The notes: a model not told the origin generated them from the letters alone. Shown: positions 46,662 through 55,042, counted from the first letter of the stretch. The stretch: DNA of 64,000 nucleotides from Maribacter_C sp947494565 (GCF_047345415.1 NZ_JBLFEP010000008.1:1-64000), one strand, 5' to 3'. Program-made: numbers and translations.

Positions 46662-46940
46662 TTAAGCGGTTTTTGCCCTATTAAGCATGGGCATGATCTG
46701 TTCAGTGCCCAATCCTTGAACAGATAGCCTACTATTCTTATACATGGCCCATTCAACCATTTGTTGTATCACCTTCGTCGCAATGGCATCCATACCCTTG
46801 ATTCTTTCGAGGTTTAAGGTTACCGGATAACCCGAGCGAATATGCCGTTTCATATGACGGTTCAAGATTTCGATGTTTGTACTATTCAATTCTCCCATGA
46901 CTACAAACATGTCTCTGATTTGGGTAATCTGTAAGGCCAT
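46662..46940 (-). CDS. STAS-like small protein
   Basis: A 92-residue soluble protein that looks like a STAS/anti-sigma-factor-antagonist fold: alternating beta and alpha (MALQITQIRDMFVVMGELNS, GYPVTLNLERIKGMDAIATK, SRLSVQGLGTEQIMPMLNRA). The usual phosphorylatable Ser in the D-S/G-S-G loop is not present; the loop reads KGMDAIATK. It is the first gene ahead of the flippase, with its own LytTR-like site (47023-47052) and the leader motif AAACTTAACCT 15 bp before the ATG. It may regulate the transporter or enzymes allosterically. Fold assignment is moderate. Confidence 0.65.
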   Translation of the reverse strand: MALQITQIRDMFVVMGELNSTNIEILNRHMKRHIRSGYPVTLNLERIKGMDAIATKVIQQMVEWAMYKNSRLSVQGLGTEQIMPMLNRAKTA

Positions 46941-47022
46941 ACATTCTATGGATTAGGTTAAGTTTATTCTCTGGTCACAAGGCAAATATCCGTCGGATTA
47001 CCTTCTAAATATGACCAGCTTC

Positions 47023-47052
47023 GGTAGATAGCCCGTTGCTATAGACGAATGG
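47023..47052. promoter_or_regulatory. LytTR-type direct repeat (site c)
   Basis: GGTAGATAG (47023-47031) and GACGAATGG (47044-47052), 21 bp start to start, with TTGCTATA before the second half. It sits 83 bp upstream of the STAS-like gene. Confidence 0.6.
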
Positions 47053-47086
47053 ACGGAAGGTTCCTTTGTCCCAAAAACACCTCGCC

Positions 47087-48322
47087 CTAGGCCTCCACTT
47101 TTTCTGGTTTCTTTCCTTGTTCCAAAACGAAGGGAAGTCCTTCGGTCTTTGACAGCTGCACGGCCTTGAAATAATCAAGATACATTTGGGTGATCTCAGA
47201 CATAGGCAAGGAACAGGCCGCTGCATAGTTTGCTTCTCCCAAGCGTATGCGATAGGCCTCATCGGTCAAGATCTTTTGAACGGCATCCGCAAGGGATTCC
47301 ACACTCAAAGCATCAAAAAACTCCCCGACATAACCCTCTTCCCGTATCAAGATGCTCAAATCACCCAAATCAGGTAAGACGACGGCGTTGCCATAACTTC
47401 CGGCCTGATGCAGTACCCCTGAACTTCCCGTGGTAGAGGTATACGGGAAAACCGTCACTGCACTTTGTGAAAAAATGATGGGCACTTCTTCTTCGCGCAC
47501 ATAGCCCGTGAACCGTATTTGGGGTACATGACCGTACTTTTCACTGACCGCCTCGAGATAACCTGGGGTATTGGGGCTATCGGTACCTGCAATGACAATT
47601 TCGATATTTTCGTCGGTACGCGCTCGAATGAGCTCCACCGCTTCAATGAGAATATCCACTTTTTTATAGGTGCCGAACTTACCAAAGGCCATTACCTGTT
47701 TCGGTCCTTCCGGTAATTCATAGGTGGGCTCCGGCGGGGTTTCAAAGGTGCCATGGGGAATCAGGGCGATATTTCGCGCCCCGTACTTCTTCTCCAAAAT
47801 ACCCACATATTTGCTTATGGTGACCGCCAAAACATCAGAGGCCAACACAAAACGCGTCAGGCTCGACCCGATAAAATTATAGACGGTTTGTAAGAGCTTA
47901 TTTTTGGTGAAACCGGCATTTTCCAAATCGACCTGCTCAAGAATATTATGCAAAAGGGAGATGGTAGGAATACCTTTGTACCGGCAATAAGCGGGCAAAA
48001 GTAATCCCAGGGCCGCTGGAATCTTCTTATCCCCGAATTTCAGGAATTGTAAATTGAAAAGCACGGCATCGGGTTGTATCTCGGATAAGCAACGTGCAAC
48101 GCTAAAGAAGCTGGTATAACGATTGAAATCCCAACATTCCTTGACAATAATCGTACTGCCTTCTTCTTGAAAGTCCAGCTCCTTGGGGCCATCGGTATGG
48201 TCGCATAGTATATAGATTTCGGTGATGGCTTCGTGTAACCTGAAATGTTTGACCAAATAATATCCATACTCGGTCAGGGTTACCATACTCGGCGGATAGG
48301 CCGTTATGATTGCTAATTTCAT
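47087..48322 (-). CDS. GT4-family glycosyltransferase (copy 2)
   Basis: A 411-residue paralogue of the enzyme at 43923-45152, with long identical stretches (DAVLFNLQFLKFGDKKIPAA, GKFGTYKKV, VTVFPYTSTTGSSGVLHQAG versus VVVFPYTSTTGSSGVLHQAG). The GT-B donor-site region and basic VALIPHG loop are intact, so it should be active. It starts 40 bp downstream of the second receiver-GT2 gene on the same strand, giving a receiver-GT2 plus GT4 cassette. The same pairing occurs with copy 1, except that the copy 1 genes are separated by the hydrolase operon. The substrate may differ between copies. Confidence 0.92.
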   Translation of the reverse strand: MKLAIITAYPPSMVTLTEYGYYLVKHFRLHEAITEIYILCDHTDGPKELDFQEEGSTIIVKECWDFNRYTSFFSVARCLSEIQPDAVLFNLQFLKFGDKKIPAALGLLLPAYCRYKGIPTISLLHNILEQVDLENAGFTKNKLLQTVYNFIGSSLTRFVLASDVLAVTISKYVGILEKKYGARNIALIPHGTFETPPEPTYELPEGPKQVMAFGKFGTYKKVDILIEAVELIRARTDENIEIVIAGTDSPNTPGYLEAVSEKYGHVPQIRFTGYVREEEVPIIFSQSAVTVFPYTSTTGSSGVLHQAGSYGNAVVLPDLGDLSILIREEGYVGEFFDALSVESLADAVQKILTDEAYRIRLGEANYAAACSLPMSEITQMYLDYFKAVQLSKTEGLPFVLEQGKKPEKVEA

Positions 48323-48362
48323 GCGCGTTTGTTTTAGGGATTGGTGTGTAGGTAGTATTCGT

Positions 48363-49499
48363 CTATTTGTAGGCGATGGCGATCTTTGCCAATTGCCCTA
48401 CAATCTTTACGGAGTCTTTCATGGAAAGCTTGGAACCATCAGCATGAATCCAACGTTTCAGGGGCTGTTCGCAGATGTATTGACGCACCTGTTGTTTTCC
48501 ATAGAATTTGCGCATGCGCATAAAGATTTCCACATCAAAGAGCCATTTGGTGATAAAGGGCTTGGTAAACAGCATTTTCACCATATCACGCTCCATGATC
48601 TTCGCCCCGCATTGTGTATCATTGAAGGGCATTTTAAGGATTGTACGAATGATCATATTGATCGTCATACTAATTAGCTTACGAGCCGACTCCTTAGTGA
48701 TATCAGCACCCATGCGGCTCATTCTAGAACCGCTGACGATTTTAAAATCAGATTTTTCCAAGGTTTGCACGAGCTCATCAAAATCCCTGAAATCGGTAGA
48801 GAGATCGGCATCTAGGAAACCGATATAGTCCAATTGCGGATCTTGTTCCAAATGTAGCATGCCTTGCCGCACGGCCTCGGCCTTTCCGCCATTCTTGGCG
48901 CAATCGTAGATACTGATGTTCTCCTCATGGCCTGTCCTTAATTCATTGAGCACTTGTAGCGTATTATCCGTACTGCCATCGTTTACGAAACAGAGATGGT
49001 ATCCTAAATTCTTATGGGCAAAGTCCTTGAATTCTTGACTTGATAGCCGTTCTTCCTCATTATAGCAGGGAATCACCACCCCGACACAGTGTTTTTGCAA
49101 CATGCGTGCTTCTGAGCTGAGTGACGTCTTTTGTATTTCCGGGCTCCCGATCAGGCGTTTGATCCGTGCAACCATCTCATTCAGGCTGACCGGTTTTTTC
49201 ATATAGTCGTCTACACCCATGTCAAAGCCTTGCATGATCACATCTTCATTGGTATTGCCCGACATCACCAAAATGGGTGTTCGGTTTTCTTCTATGCTTC
49301 GAATATGTTGTACGACTTCAAGCCCATTCATGTCGGGCATGTTGATATCGACTAGGACCAAGTCGGGTTCAAAGGATTGAAAGATAGCAATGCCATCTTT
49401 TCCAGTAGCAGCGGTTTTGACCGTATACCCCAGTTCTTGGAGTCTTTTTTCAACAGACAAGAGAATCAGGGTCTGATCATCAATAGTTAGGACTTTCAT
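48363..49499 (-). CDS. Response-regulator receiver fused to GT2 glycosyltransferase (copy 2)
   Basis: A 378-residue paralogue of the fusion at 36695-37834. The receiver has Asp51 (VLVDINMPDMNG), ILVMSGN and YMKKPVS, all intact. The GT2 part has GVVIPCYNEEERL, FVNDGSTDNT, GGKAEAVRQG, FLDADLSTDF and NDTQCGAKI. The linker (about 122-136) differs most between the copies. Conservation of both the phospho-acceptor and the catalytic motifs in two copies argues that the fusion is functional. It heads an operon with GT4 copy 2; the leader carries AAACCTAACCT, one base from the element of the other genes. Confidence 0.93.
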   Translation of the reverse strand: MKVLTIDDQTLILLSVEKRLQELGYTVKTAATGKDGIAIFQSFEPDLVLVDINMPDMNGLEVVQHIRSIEENRTPILVMSGNTNEDVIMQGFDMGVDDYMKKPVSLNEMVARIKRLIGSPEIQKTSLSSEARMLQKHCVGVVIPCYNEEERLSSQEFKDFAHKNLGYHLCFVNDGSTDNTLQVLNELRTGHEENISIYDCAKNGGKAEAVRQGMLHLEQDPQLDYIGFLDADLSTDFRDFDELVQTLEKSDFKIVSGSRMSRMGADITKESARKLISMTINMIIRTILKMPFNDTQCGAKIMERDMVKMLFTKPFITKWLFDVEIFMRMRKFYGKQQVRQYICEQPLKRWIHADGSKLSMKDSVKIVGQLAKIAIAYK

Positions 49500-49698
49500 A
49501 GATAGGTTAGGTTTGGGACGGTATTGAGGTTGTAAGAATATTGATTTACATTATCGTCATTTTCTTACTATTAACATTTTTTTTTCCGATATATTGTTTT
49601 TTATTGTAAGTCTTCGTTGAAATCATCGTAATTCTTAAAAACAACTCGTTTTCTTTCGGTTTACTGGCTTCTTTAGCGGTTTCGTTTCAACTACTATC

Positions 49699-49728
49699 GA
49701 CCAATCGCGTATTACTGTAGACCAGTGG
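49699..49728. promoter_or_regulatory. LytTR-type direct repeat (site d)
   Basis: GACCAATCG (49699-49707) and GACCAGTGG (49720-49728) are 21 bp apart, with TTACTGTA before the second. It is 78 bp upstream of the first possible start of the TPR/barrel gene and 200 bp from the divergent receiver-GT2 gene. These are the weakest half-sites of the seven. Confidence 0.5.
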
Positions 49729-49805
49729 CAGGCTTTCTTTCGATTGAATTTTCACCATCCGTTGTATTTTTATTTCTGCAATACGAACCAATAAACGACA
49801 TCTAA

Positions 49806-51899
49806 ATGCGTTCTACACCTGTACTTTTTAACCTACAAAACATGAAATGGTGGTTTCGCCTTGTTGTTTTCCTTCTCTACGTGCAGGGTATTTATGCGCA
49901 GAATACCTTTCAGGAAGGCTTTACCCTTTTGGAAACCGGTAAGTTCGAAGCGGCCGAAACTTTCTTTGAAAATGCCTTAAAGGAAGAGCCCACCAGTAAA
50001 ACGGCCCAAATCTGTTACGGACGCGCTGTCGGCCTGAGCGGGGAGCCCGAAAAAGCGACCATTCTCTTTGCAGGATTGTTGGAAACCTATCCCAAGGATA
50101 TGGAGGTGGCCCTCAACTATTCGGAAGCCCTCTTGTGGGACAAGAAATATGCGGACGCCAAGCCCTTGTACGCCCAAATGGTAACAGATCATCCCAATGA
50201 GTTTGGTGCCGTATTGGGCTATGCCAATACCCTAAGTAATTTAAAGGAATATGAGGAAGCCCTTAACTGGATAGCAAAGGCCTTGCAAATTCAACCGAAC
50301 AACCAGAGCGCCAAAATTTCCAGGAAATATATGCACTTAGGCTATGCCAATCAATTTGTAAATCAACAGGATTATTCACGAGGCAAGGCTTTGCTACAAG
50401 ACATCTTTATTGATTTTCCGGAGGACAAAGAGGCACTACTCAACCTGGCCAACCTTTATCTCATTGCCAAACAAACGGATAGCGCCAAGGCCACCTATGC
50501 ACGATATGCCACCTCCCCTATCGATTCCGTTACCGCATGGAACGGTATCAGCTTGGCCGAGCACATTGCGGCGAACGAGAAAGCAGCCTTGACTGCTGCC
50601 ATGACCGCTAAGAGTACTGTAGGACGGTTTGCCGATCATGAATTGACCGAACGTACTTTCAATCGTTACGTACAAGCCTTGATCTGGAACCGAAAGTTCC
50701 GAACTGCCAAGACACAAATCGATAGCCTGGAAACCGAATATGCCGACCGCGATTGGGTTTTCGCCCTAAAGGCGACTCTAGGACTCTATACCGGGGACGC
50801 CAAAACCAGTCTAGCGAATTATAATGCCATTCTAGCGCAAGACAGTACCTCTTTTGATGGGAACCTTGGAAAAGCGAACGCTCTTTTCGCAGCTGACCGC
50901 ATCATACCAGCATACCGGGCCGCCTATAAAACCTTGGCTATTTATGCAGATCAAAAGGATGCCAAGGCCTTTGTCGAAAAACTCGACCTGAGCTACACTC
51001 CCAGTGTGAACGAACATGCGGCCTATACATTTGACAATGGCAACAATGTCGCTTTTTATACAAATACGACGGCTGATCTGGCCCTCTCCACTAAATTTCG
51101 GACGACCGTTTCCTATATGTACCGAACAACTGAAAATACGGTTACGGGCAACCAAGCCAGTTCGCATGTGGCCTTGGCAGGTCTTCAGTACAAGCTAATG
51201 CCCAAAACTACCCTAAAAACAGTCGTGGGTGTGAACAATTCCCGTTTTATGAGCGAGGCCTATACTCAACCCGTATTGGACGCGCAATTGCAATTGCAAC
51301 CCCTGAAAATGCAGCACCTCAATCTAGGGTATCAACGTGAGGTACAAAACTTCAATGCCGATCTGATCGAACGCGAGATCGTACAAAACCATTACAGCTT
51401 GAATTATAATTTGGGAACCAACTTCAATTTGGGGTGGTATACGCAAATTATGCATACACAACAAAGCGATGCCAATACCCGTAATCTATTGTTTACCTCT
51501 CTGTACTATACCCTCAGCCAAAAGCCAGCGGTCAAGATGGGGCTCAACTACCAATACATCACCTTTGCCGAACAATTACCCACGATTTATTTTAGCCCAG
51601 AACAGTACCAGGCGGTAGAGCTCTTTGCAGATGTACGCGGTCAGTTTTCAGAAAAAACAGGGTATATGGCCAGCACAGCAGCGGGTTACCAACAAGTTGA
51701 AAACGACTCCAATACTCCTATTTTTAGGGCCGAAGCCAAGCTCAACCATCAGTTCGCCAAACGATTAAGTGGCAGCATGTATGGCAAATACAGTAATATT
51801 GCCTCCGACACAGCTGCCGGTTTTGAATTTACCGAAGTGGGACTGCAATTGAAGTGGTTGTTTCAGGATAAACCATTGTTTGTTGTGGATCGGGATTAA
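49806..51899 (+). CDS. TPR and beta-barrel outer-membrane protein, exopolysaccharide-export type
   Basis: A 697-residue protein. Met13 (49842) gives the cleaner signal peptide (MKWWFRLVVFLLYVQGIYAQ), so the true start may be there. Residues about 35-385 are TPR repeats (AAETFFENALKEEPTSKTAQ, EEALNWIAKALQIQPNNQSA, KALLQDIFIDFPEDKEALLN). Residues about 400-697 are amphipathic strands of an outer-membrane barrel of YaiO-like type. TPR-plus-barrel proteins such as PgaA and BcsC export synthase-made polysaccharides across the outer membrane. It is divergent from the receiver-GT2/GT4 cassette and is therefore a candidate exit pore for the product of this locus. Confidence 0.82.
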   Translation: MRSTPVLFNLQNMKWWFRLVVFLLYVQGIYAQNTFQEGFTLLETGKFEAAETFFENALKEEPTSKTAQICYGRAVGLSGEPEKATILFAGLLETYPKDMEVALNYSEALLWDKKYADAKPLYAQMVTDHPNEFGAVLGYANTLSNLKEYEEALNWIAKALQIQPNNQSAKISRKYMHLGYANQFVNQQDYSRGKALLQDIFIDFPEDKEALLNLANLYLIAKQTDSAKATYARYATSPIDSVTAWNGISLAEHIAANEKAALTAAMTAKSTVGRFADHELTERTFNRYVQALIWNRKFRTAKTQIDSLETEYADRDWVFALKATLGLYTGDAKTSLANYNAILAQDSTSFDGNLGKANALFAADRIIPAYRAAYKTLAIYADQKDAKAFVEKLDLSYTPSVNEHAAYTFDNGNNVAFYTNTTADLALSTKFRTTVSYMYRTTENTVTGNQASSHVALAGLQYKLMPKTTLKTVVGVNNSRFMSEAYTQPVLDAQLQLQPLKMQHLNLGYQREVQNFNADLIEREIVQNHYSLNYNLGTNFNLGWYTQIMHTQQSDANTRNLLFTSLYYTLSQKPAVKMGLNYQYITFAEQLPTIYFSPEQYQAVELFADVRGQFSEKTGYMASTAAGYQQVENDSNTPIFRAEAKLNHQFAKRLSGSMYGKYSNIASDTAAGFEFTEVGLQLKWLFQDKPLFVVDRD

Positions 51900-52117
51900 T
51901 GAAGGTTCCCTGAAGGACAAGTTGTTAAGGGTTTTACAGCAATCAATACTTGATACCATGTCACTACCTTTCGAATGAAGGTTCGGATACAGCAAGTATA
52001 GGTGCCAAGTTTTCTAACTCCGATTACAGATTCCGGCGAATTGCCCCCCTAACTACTATCAGTGCATGGCATAGCGGTTAAAGAATTTGTTCGTATTCGT
52101 GCTATGCAGGCCCTAAT

Positions 52118-52390
52118 TTAAGGACACACCGTTTTGTTCGAAGTTTTTTCATGGCGCATATCTTCCATAATGTCGCACATGAATCCTGATTTTTTGACCT
52201 GCAATACGATTGCGTTAGCATCAATAGGTTCTCCCTCCGCTCTTAAAACGGTATGTCCCTGTGGGAAAGGCAAGCCCGTTTCATCCATATCAAAACTAAT
52301 CTTCAGTTCAGAAAACAACCGTTTAAGGGTTTTCACCATCTTCTTGACCTGGGTTTGTTTTTTTATGTCCGTAATAAACACTTCAACCAT
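52118..52390 (-). CDS. Small hypothetical protein
   Basis: A 90-residue frame from Met 52390 (MVEVFITDIKKQTQVKKMVK) with a second ATG three codons upstream. It alternates beta and alpha in a ferredoxin-like manner: TLKRLFSELKISFDMDETGL, HTVLRAEGEPIDANAIVLQV. It contains two cysteines near the C-terminus. It lies 11-20 bp downstream of the CPYC flavoprotein on the same strand, so it is probably co-transcribed with it. I do not recognise the family; an HMA-like or redox-partner role would be speculation. Confidence 0.6.
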   Translation of the reverse strand: MVEVFITDIKKQTQVKKMVKTLKRLFSELKISFDMDETGLPFPQGHTVLRAEGEPIDANAIVLQVKKSGFMCDIMEDMRHEKTSNKTVCP

Positions 52391-52410
52391 AGGTATCATT
52401 TATGATTCGA

Positions 52411-53322
52411 CTAAAACCGTTCATTCGATAATTCCATATTTACAATGGCCCCTACCATGTTGCCCGATGCCACTGCATTCGCCACTGAACGTATTCTAGA
52501 GCTGTTGTCACCACAGGCAAAAACGCCTTTTACTGTTGTCTTGTATGTCATATCAACTTGTATATACCCTTGCTCCGTGAGTTCGCAACCCAGTAATTCG
52601 GGTATATCCGACTGTTGTCGAAATGGAAGTGGGGCGTACAACGCTTCAAAAGGCTCCGTAGTGGAATCACTAAAAATCACATTTTTGATATAACCATTCC
52701 TATGTTCAATTTCCGTGATTTCCTTGTCAATAATCCGTATCCGGTTTTTACTGAGTTTTGAGATCTGTTCCTCATTAAATTCCGATTTTTCCGAAGTTAA
52801 CACACTGAGGTCATGGGTCAGGTTTTTGACCAAAGGTGCCATGTGCATTACTGTTTCAACATCGGCGATAATTCCGGTTTTTTTGTTTTTTATTTCATAC
52901 CCATGGCAATATGGACAATGAACCACCGATATACCCCAACAGGCCGGGAACCCTTTAATGTTAGGCATGATATCTTTGATCCCCGTTGCAAAAATTAAAT
53001 TATTAGCGTGGAATTCCTTATTTGATGCTGTAAGAATGTAAAAACCGTCATCAGCGGCGCTCCCTTTAATGGCCAGATCCTCGATAAAAGTTACCGTATC
53101 ATATTTTAAAACCTGTGTTCTTGCTTTTTGCGCAATTTGACTTGGCGTCGCACCATCTTGGGTAAGGAAGTTATGTGAATGTGGGGTTTGCCTGTTACAA
53201 GGAAGGCCGCTATCGATGATCAAAACGTGACGGAGCGACCTACCCAGTGCCATGGCAGCTGATAGTCCCGCAAAGCTTCCACCTAGTATGATTACATCAA
53301 AATTTTCAGTGTTCGTATTCAT
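52411..53322 (-). CDS. Thioredoxin-reductase-like FAD/NAD(P) oxidoreductase with CPYC motif
   Basis: A 303-residue flavoprotein. The N-terminal FAD motif is VIILGGSFAGLSAAMALGRS, Cys136 and Cys139 in HCPYCHGYE form a redox-active pair, and GVFACGDNSSRIRSVANAVA is the C-terminal FAD-binding block. Compared with typical TrxR, the central NAD(P)-binding GxGxxA motif is not obvious (TGIIADVETVMHMAPLV), so the hydride donor is unclear. It is divergent from the Fur-family regulator; the shared 190-bp region carries two 15-bp boxes, so its expression probably responds to the Fur-family metal or peroxide signal. Confidence 0.88.
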   Translation of the reverse strand: MNTNTENFDVIILGGSFAGLSAAMALGRSLRHVLIIDSGLPCNRQTPHSHNFLTQDGATPSQIAQKARTQVLKYDTVTFIEDLAIKGSAADDGFYILTASNKEFHANNLIFATGIKDIMPNIKGFPACWGISVVHCPYCHGYEIKNKKTGIIADVETVMHMAPLVKNLTHDLSVLTSEKSEFNEEQISKLSKNRIRIIDKEITEIEHRNGYIKNVIFSDSTTEPFEALYAPLPFRQQSDIPELLGCELTEQGYIQVDMTYKTTVKGVFACGDNSSRIRSVANAVASGNMVGAIVNMELSNERF

Positions 53323-53427
53323 ATTATCCTATTTTTTGAAACTCGGTATGTGAATCGGAAGAGTAATGCTGTATAACGATAACTTCTAGTTCTATAGCTT
53401 CCCTTCTGGTCATACCGATTTAACAAA

Positions 53428-53495
53428 TGCGACTTTGTCGCAATTAATTGTTTTGCAAATATATAAACATTCGTTATTATTGCAACATCATCGCA
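53428..53495. promoter_or_regulatory. Two 15-bp Fur-family-like palindromes
   Basis: TGCGACTTTGTCGCA (53428-53442) is a near-perfect palindrome, and TGCAACATCATCGCA (53481-53495) matches it at 11 of 15 positions. They share the consensus TGCRACWTYRTCGCA, with 53 bp between starts. They lie between the flavoprotein (start 53322) and the Fur-family gene (GTG at 53513), consistent with autoregulation. Confidence 0.6.
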
Positions 53496-53512
53496 ATAAT
53501 AAACTAGCTATA

Positions 53513-53887
53513 GTGAAAAGAAGAAATACGATTACCAAAGAAGCAGTACTAGCGGTGCTACATTCCTCGGGAAAAGCGATGAGTCAGGCGGCTATTGAAA
53601 AAAAAATAGGTGTTGCCATCAATAGAGCGACGATCTACCGTGTATTAAACAGGTATTGTGAAGATGGTGTTTTGCATCGGATTGTTGCCGACAATGGCAA
53701 GCAGTATTTTGCGTTGTGTATCGAATGTGATGAAAATCAATTACCGCTACACCATTTTCATTTTCGTTGTAAAAACTGTAAAACCATCGAATGTTTGCCG
53801 ATTCCCGTGCAGTTTAACCTGCCCGTCAGCTATACCTTAGAAACAGTGAATTGTGTTTTGACCGGAACGTGTCAAGACTGCGCGTAG
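53513..53887 (+). CDS. Fur-family transcriptional regulator
   Basis: A 124-residue regulator with GTG start at 53513 (VKRRNTITKEAVLAVLHSSG). The frame is open further upstream, but that stretch contains the palindromic boxes, so translation is unlikely to begin there. The winged helix includes MSQAAIEKKIGVAINRATIY then RVLNRY. The C-terminal dimerisation domain has CKNC and CQDC pairs for a structural zinc and His-rich LPLHHFHFRC. Fur-family members sense Fe, Zn, Mn, Ni or peroxide. The exact metal cannot be read from the sequence. It faces the CPYC flavoprotein. Confidence 0.92.
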   Translation: MKRRNTITKEAVLAVLHSSGKAMSQAAIEKKIGVAINRATIYRVLNRYCEDGVLHRIVADNGKQYFALCIECDENQLPLHHFHFRCKNCKTIECLPIPVQFNLPVSYTLETVNCVLTGTCQDCA

Positions 53888-54042
53888 CTTCATTAGGATA
53901 GCTTTGTTCGCCCTAGTACCGTATGATGATAGACTTTTCAAATCGACAGTGTCCATCTGCGGTTAACTGGTTAGGTAGCTATTTATTCACTTACAATACT
54001 TCCAATTGTATTCCTGGTCGATTGTCTTGTCGCTTGAAGCTT

Positions 54043-54810
54043 TCACTTCAAGTTGTATTTATTCTTTATAAAATGATACCAATTACTTGAGAATTCTTCT
54101 TCTGTCAGCCCCAAAACATTTTGCAAGTCCCCGTAGGACGCAATAAGTGTAATTAGTTTATCCTTTCCGTACTCTGCCAAAATGTACTCAATTAGGGTAT
54201 ATCCACAAGAATAAATTTTTTGACCTTTTGAGCGATTGTTCAATTCCGATACTTCTGGGTACTTTCCACTGTTAAGATACGCTAAGGTTTTGGGTTCATA
54301 AAATTGCCCCGCTTCATAAACGCTAAGCCCTTCCCAAAGCCATATAGGAAAGGTTGCAAACTTATCATCGAACTTCTTTACGTTTAATGGCTTAGGTTCT
54401 TGGTCAATTAACAATTTGAGGACTACGGCATGAACAAATTCATGAATAGCTGTTTTTGAGATTTCAGTATCTAACCAGGTATCTTCCACGAAATGTAGTT
54501 TAGAAACCCCTTCAACATTTCCGGAAGCCTTAAAATGTCCGGTCGCTTTCACATATCTCCATCTTTGGGCATAGACGTTCACTTCGATATTCTCCGCAGG
54601 TATTGTATTCAGGTCAGCACTAACTCTTGAATAGCTGTGCTCTAATGCTTTTGACAGTTCAAAAATACTTGAAGCGTCGATACTACTACTAAATAGAAAA
54701 GTAAAATGTGTGGTTTTGGCTTCTTTTCGATTTTCAGGAATATGTGCAACAATTGATAGTACCAGCATTATAGCAAAAATTACTACAAGGATGTACTTCA
54801 ATTTTTTCAT
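54043..54810 (-). CDS. Membrane-anchored gluzincin metallopeptidase (peptidase MA-like)
   Basis: A 255-residue protein with one N-terminal helix (YILVVIFAIMLVLSIVAHI). HEFVH at 123-127 is the zinc motif HExxH, and Glu160 in WLWEGLSVYEAG is the probable third ligand, so it is a gluzincin of the MA clan. Its catalytic part would lie in the periplasm. It is AT-richer than the exopolysaccharide genes. It lies between structured spacers on either side of the lipoprotein gene at 55043-55963. Its substrate is unknown. Confidence 0.8.
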   Translation of the reverse strand: MKKLKYILVVIFAIMLVLSIVAHIPENRKEAKTTHFTFLFSSSIDASSIFELSKALEHSYSRVSADLNTIPAENIEVNVYAQRWRYVKATGHFKASGNVEGVSKLHFVEDTWLDTEISKTAIHEFVHAVVLKLLIDQEPKPLNVKKFDDKFATFPIWLWEGLSVYEAGQFYEPKTLAYLNSGKYPEVSELNNRSKGQKIYSCGYTLIEYILAEYGKDKLITLIASYGDLQNVLGLTEEEFSSNWYHFIKNKYNLK

Positions 54811-55042
54811 TTAATTGGTCTATATGGTTCAAATTGACTCAACGGTTGAGCTAAGCGTAGTGCGGAGGCAAGGAAACTTTTCGTTTCCGTCTGCCGCCGT
54901 AGCTAAAGCTTATTGTTTTGCTTTTTCTCTTTTTGTCCAAAGCTAAATCCATAAGATTTAGCGACTTCATAAATATACACAGACCTTTCGGTTTTGCCCT
55001 AAAGTCCACATTACGTTTAGGCTTTGTTAGCTGTAGTTTTTA
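54811..55042. other. Structured spacer downstream of the AT-rich lipoprotein gene
   Basis: No ORF. It contains a long imperfect hairpin around GGAAAC/GTTTCC (about 54865-54900), a second inverted repeat GCCCTAAA/TTTAGGC (about 54997-55024), and ends in GTTAGCTGTAG (55027-55037). The inverse, TTACAGCTAAC, occurs just upstream of the lipoprotein start (about 55969-55979). Such spacers resemble cassette-type recombination sites, but strict attC core boxes are not all present. Confidence 0.3.

Noticed and set aside
47005..47262. Open frame overlapping the end of GT4 copy 2
   Set aside because: It is a frame-shifted shadow of the glycosyltransferase gene with no independent support.
51970..52009. 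GAATGA and GGTGCCAAG sequences after the TPR/barrel gene as another LytTR-like site
   Set aside because: The spacing is 31 bp rather than 21 and the half-sites are poor.
53435..53512. Upstream TTG start for the Fur-family regulator
   Set aside because: The added 26 residues overlap the palindromic boxes and are not part of the Fur fold; GTG at 53513 fits better.
54811..55042. True integron attC site
   Set aside because: The core boxes do not satisfy the RYYYAAC/GTTRRRY pairing at both ends and no integrase is visible, so only a cassette-like spacer is claimed.
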